Assembly: GCA_013815785.1 (NCBI GenBank)
Contig: JACDFO010000044.1
Location: 1 to 5,711, forward strand
Direction: 5' to 3'
Source of the DNA: Candidatus Saccharimonadota bacterium
GTDB lineage: Bacteria; Patescibacteriota; Saccharimonadia; Saccharimonadales; JACDFO01
DNA: 5,711 nt
The translations under genes were made by a program, and so were the position numbers. Below are positions 4,895 to 5,711 of the stretch, piece by piece (the first letter of the stretch is position 1; the number at the start of each line of letters is the position of its first letter). The notes beneath the pieces were generated by a model. The model ran no database searches, was not told where the DNA came from, and was given only the letters and a program-made list of their open reading frames with translations.

Positions 4895-5150
4895 TTTCTC
4901 AACCCATATTCCTATTCCACAATTTATTCATGTATATATAATGATCTTTATTTTTCATTTAGGCAAACTTATAAGTATGTCAATAAGATATCCAACTCAA
5001 TTGAACAGTTTGTGCACTCGAAAAATTACACTGCTTTAAGTTGTACGCCACATACGAAACCAATTCCCGTCTGTCAAAATATGACTACGATAAAACTGAT
5101 ATATAAGCTAGCATAGAGCGAGTCAATAAATCGATGGTAGAAATGTGTTT
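4895..5150. other. A/T-rich region upstream of the kinase, no gene seen
   Basis: Both strands lack a believable gene; the frames present are low-complexity shadows. Reading away from the kinase start, the minus strand has TATA-rich DNA (complement of 4931-4942) with a possible TTGCCT -35 at the complement of 4963-4968, but the spacing is too long to call a promoter with confidence. On the plus strand there is a TATAAT at about 4936-4941 that precedes nothing identifiable. The right end runs into the tRNA-end remnant at 5154. Confidence 0.4.
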
Positions 5151-5153
5151 GCC

Positions 5154-5215
5154 AAGTTCGAATCCGGCCTCCGGAGCCAGACATAAGCACATCTAAGGTG
5201 GAGAGTTTTTGTTTT
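5154..5215 (+). repeat. tRNA 3' end plus decayed trailer (boundary copy C)
   Basis: This copy holds the last 24 nt of a tRNA in good condition: G53 (5156), T-loop TTCGAAT (5157-5163), T-stem strand CCGGC, acceptor strand CTCCGGA (5169-5175), discriminator G and CCA (5177-5179). The upstream bases CCAAG cannot form the T stem with CCGGC, and no 5' tRNA half precedes, so it is a 3' fragment and not a gene. Three nucleotides later come ATAAGCAC (5183-5190) and a TTTTTGTTTT run, as after tRNA-Asn, but the hairpin is largely lost. The acceptor sequence differs from tRNA-Asn and implies a tRNA beginning TCCGGAG as source. Confidence 0.7.
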
Positions 5216-5228
5216 AACCTAGCGGATG

Positions 5229-5234
5229 TAAAAT
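5229..5234 (+). promoter_or_regulatory. -10 box for a leaderless start at 5241
   Basis: TAAAAT ends six nucleotides before the ATG at 5241, so the transcript would start at the codon itself. No ribosome binding site fits in the gap. The T-tract of the remnant terminator (5206-5215) lies in the -35 region. Confidence 0.45.
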
Positions 5235-5240
5235 ATAACT

Positions 5241-5495
5241 ATGTTCAAAAAGGAACTTGCCAACGGTGTGGTGCATAAAGTGCCACCCGATTTAAAAAAA
5301 GCCCTTACTCTCGCACCTTCTAAAGCGCGAGTAGCATGGGAAGACATTACCCCACTCGCGCGCAACGAGTGGATTTGCTGGGTAGAGTCAGTCAAGAAAC
5401 AAGAGACGAGAAGCATTCATATTAAAAGGGTACCCAAGGACCTTATGGCTGGAAAGCGCCGTCCTTGTTGCTGGGTGGGTTGCATGCATCGCTGA
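5241..5495 (+). CDS. YdeI/OmdA-family small protein
   Basis: This 84-residue protein matches the short form of the YdeI/OmpD-associated (OmdA) family: VPPDLKKAL near the start, a central AWEDITPLARNEWICWVES, a basic KKQETRSIHIKRV helix, and the typical tail GKRRPCCWVGCMHR with its Cys-Cys/Cys-His cluster (Cys residues in CCWVGC, then His). It appears complete at both ends. Members are named for bacteriocin protection in enterobacteria, but the short Cys-tailed form has no proven role that I can state; the Cys/His tail could bind a metal. It starts just after the tRNA-end remnant and reads away from it. A weak AGC/GCT hairpin with TTTTT (about 5500-5518) may end its transcript. Confidence 0.85.
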   Translation: MFKKELANGVVHKVPPDLKKALTLAPSKARVAWEDITPLARNEWICWVESVKKQETRSIHIKRVPKDLMAGKRRPCCWVGCMHR

Positions 5496-5533
5496 AACTA
5501 GCGCAGAGGGGGCTTTTTACCCGACAAATTGCT

Positions 5534-5560
5534 TTGACAATACAGCTATTCTGCTACCAT
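5534..5560 (+). promoter_or_regulatory. Promoter of the gene starting at 5582
   Basis: A consensus -35 TTGACA (5534-5539) is followed after 15 bp by an extended -10, TGC-TACCAT (5552-5560). The short spacer is offset by the TG extension. Transcription would start near 5567, leaving a short leader that carries the GGAGG at 5571-5575. Confidence 0.65.
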
Positions 5561-5581
5561 AGGTGTATATGGAGGACATAA

Positions 5582-5711
5582 ATGGCTAAGCGGAGCAAAA
5601 AAGCTGCGGTTATAAAAGTACCTAAAGATAAGTTGCTGGCAAAATTTACGATTTTCTTTTTCGAAAGGCCTGTTGCTACAGCGCTGCTTTGGATTCTACT
5701 GACATTATTCG
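5582..5711 (+). CDS. N-terminus of a probable RND-type membrane exporter (partial)
   Basis: The gene begins at ATG 5582 and runs off the window; 43 residues are visible. A strong Shine-Dalgarno GGAGG lies six nucleotides before the start, unlike the leaderless genes to the left. The basic cytosolic tail (MAKRSKKAAVIKVPKDK) leads into LLAKFTIFFFERPVATALLW and ILLTLF. The pattern 'F..RP..TALLW' followed by a hydrophobic helix is typical of the first membrane segment of RND/MMPL permeases, which export drugs, lipids or other substrates using ion gradients. The call rests on this short signature only and could be another multi-pass transporter. Confidence 0.5.
   Translation, partial: MAKRSKKAAVIKVPKDKLLAKFTIFFFERPVATALLWILLTLF

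Noticed and set aside
4835..5116. Plus-strand frames across the kinase start and its upstream region
   Set aside because: They are antisense to the kinase or A/T-rich, with no family signature or ribosome binding site.
5154..5179. A complete tRNA gene ending at 5179
   Set aside because: Only the T-loop and 3' strand are present. The bases upstream do not pair to form the T stem, and no D arm, anticodon arm or 5' acceptor strand is found.
318..5581. CRISPR array or integron attC sites
   Set aside because: There are no regularly spaced identical repeats, and no sequence with the paired core sites of attC. The repeated units are tRNA-end-like and irregularly spaced.

Overview
The window looks like an accessory stretch of a small-genome bacterium of the Candidate Phyla Radiation (Patescibacteria), most likely Saccharibacteria (TM7). 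That assignment rests on overall flavour: short compact genes, a type IV pilin-like surface protein, a YdeI/OmdA-type small protein, a GIY-YIG nuclease remnant, small CopC/cupredoxin proteins, a probable RND permease start, and several starts placed 6-7 nt after a -10 box as in leaderless mRNAs. UGA acts as a normal stop here, which argues against Gracilibacteria/SR1. No marker gene fixes the phylum.

Layout. 1-317 is the 3' end of an unrecognised gene. 318-560 has no gene but several inverted repeats and two TATAAT boxes. 561-635 is an intact tRNA-Asn(GTT) with a strong intrinsic terminator. Then come a pilin-like gene (713-1354), a membrane-protein gene that appears split by one +1 frameshift (1446-1941), a long imperfect palindrome (1958-2052), a possible 26-residue cationic peptide (2089-2169), a two-gene operon of CopC-like and CopC-cupredoxin proteins (2178-3337), a GIY-YIG C-terminal remnant (3393-3527), an orphan PAS histidine kinase on the minus strand (3701-4894), a YdeI/OmdA-family gene (5241-5495) and the start of a probable RND exporter (5582 to the edge).

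The main structural observation is a set of tRNA 3'-end remnants, all in the orientation of the real tRNA-Asn, placed at segment boundaries (about 1376-1430, 3561-3598 and 5154-5215). Each has the tRNA-like end GAGCCA, then three nucleotides, then a decayed version of the tRNA trailer (ATAAGCAC...TTTTTGTTT). The copy at 3566-3579 is identical to the last 14 nt of the tRNA-Asn gene. This is what serial site-specific insertion into tRNA 3' ends would leave, with each segment carrying one to a few cargo genes: pilin; membrane protein plus copper proteins; sensor kinase. No integrase is visible here.

Most of the cargo is cell-surface or sensory: a pilin-like protein, a membrane protein and two membrane-anchored copper-type proteins. 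The two copper genes are translationally coupled through an ATGA overlap and share an unusual cysteine/histidine motif, so they very likely act together. The kinase is predicted to be cytosolic and has no response regulator beside it. Calls of family are by reading motifs; no database search was run.
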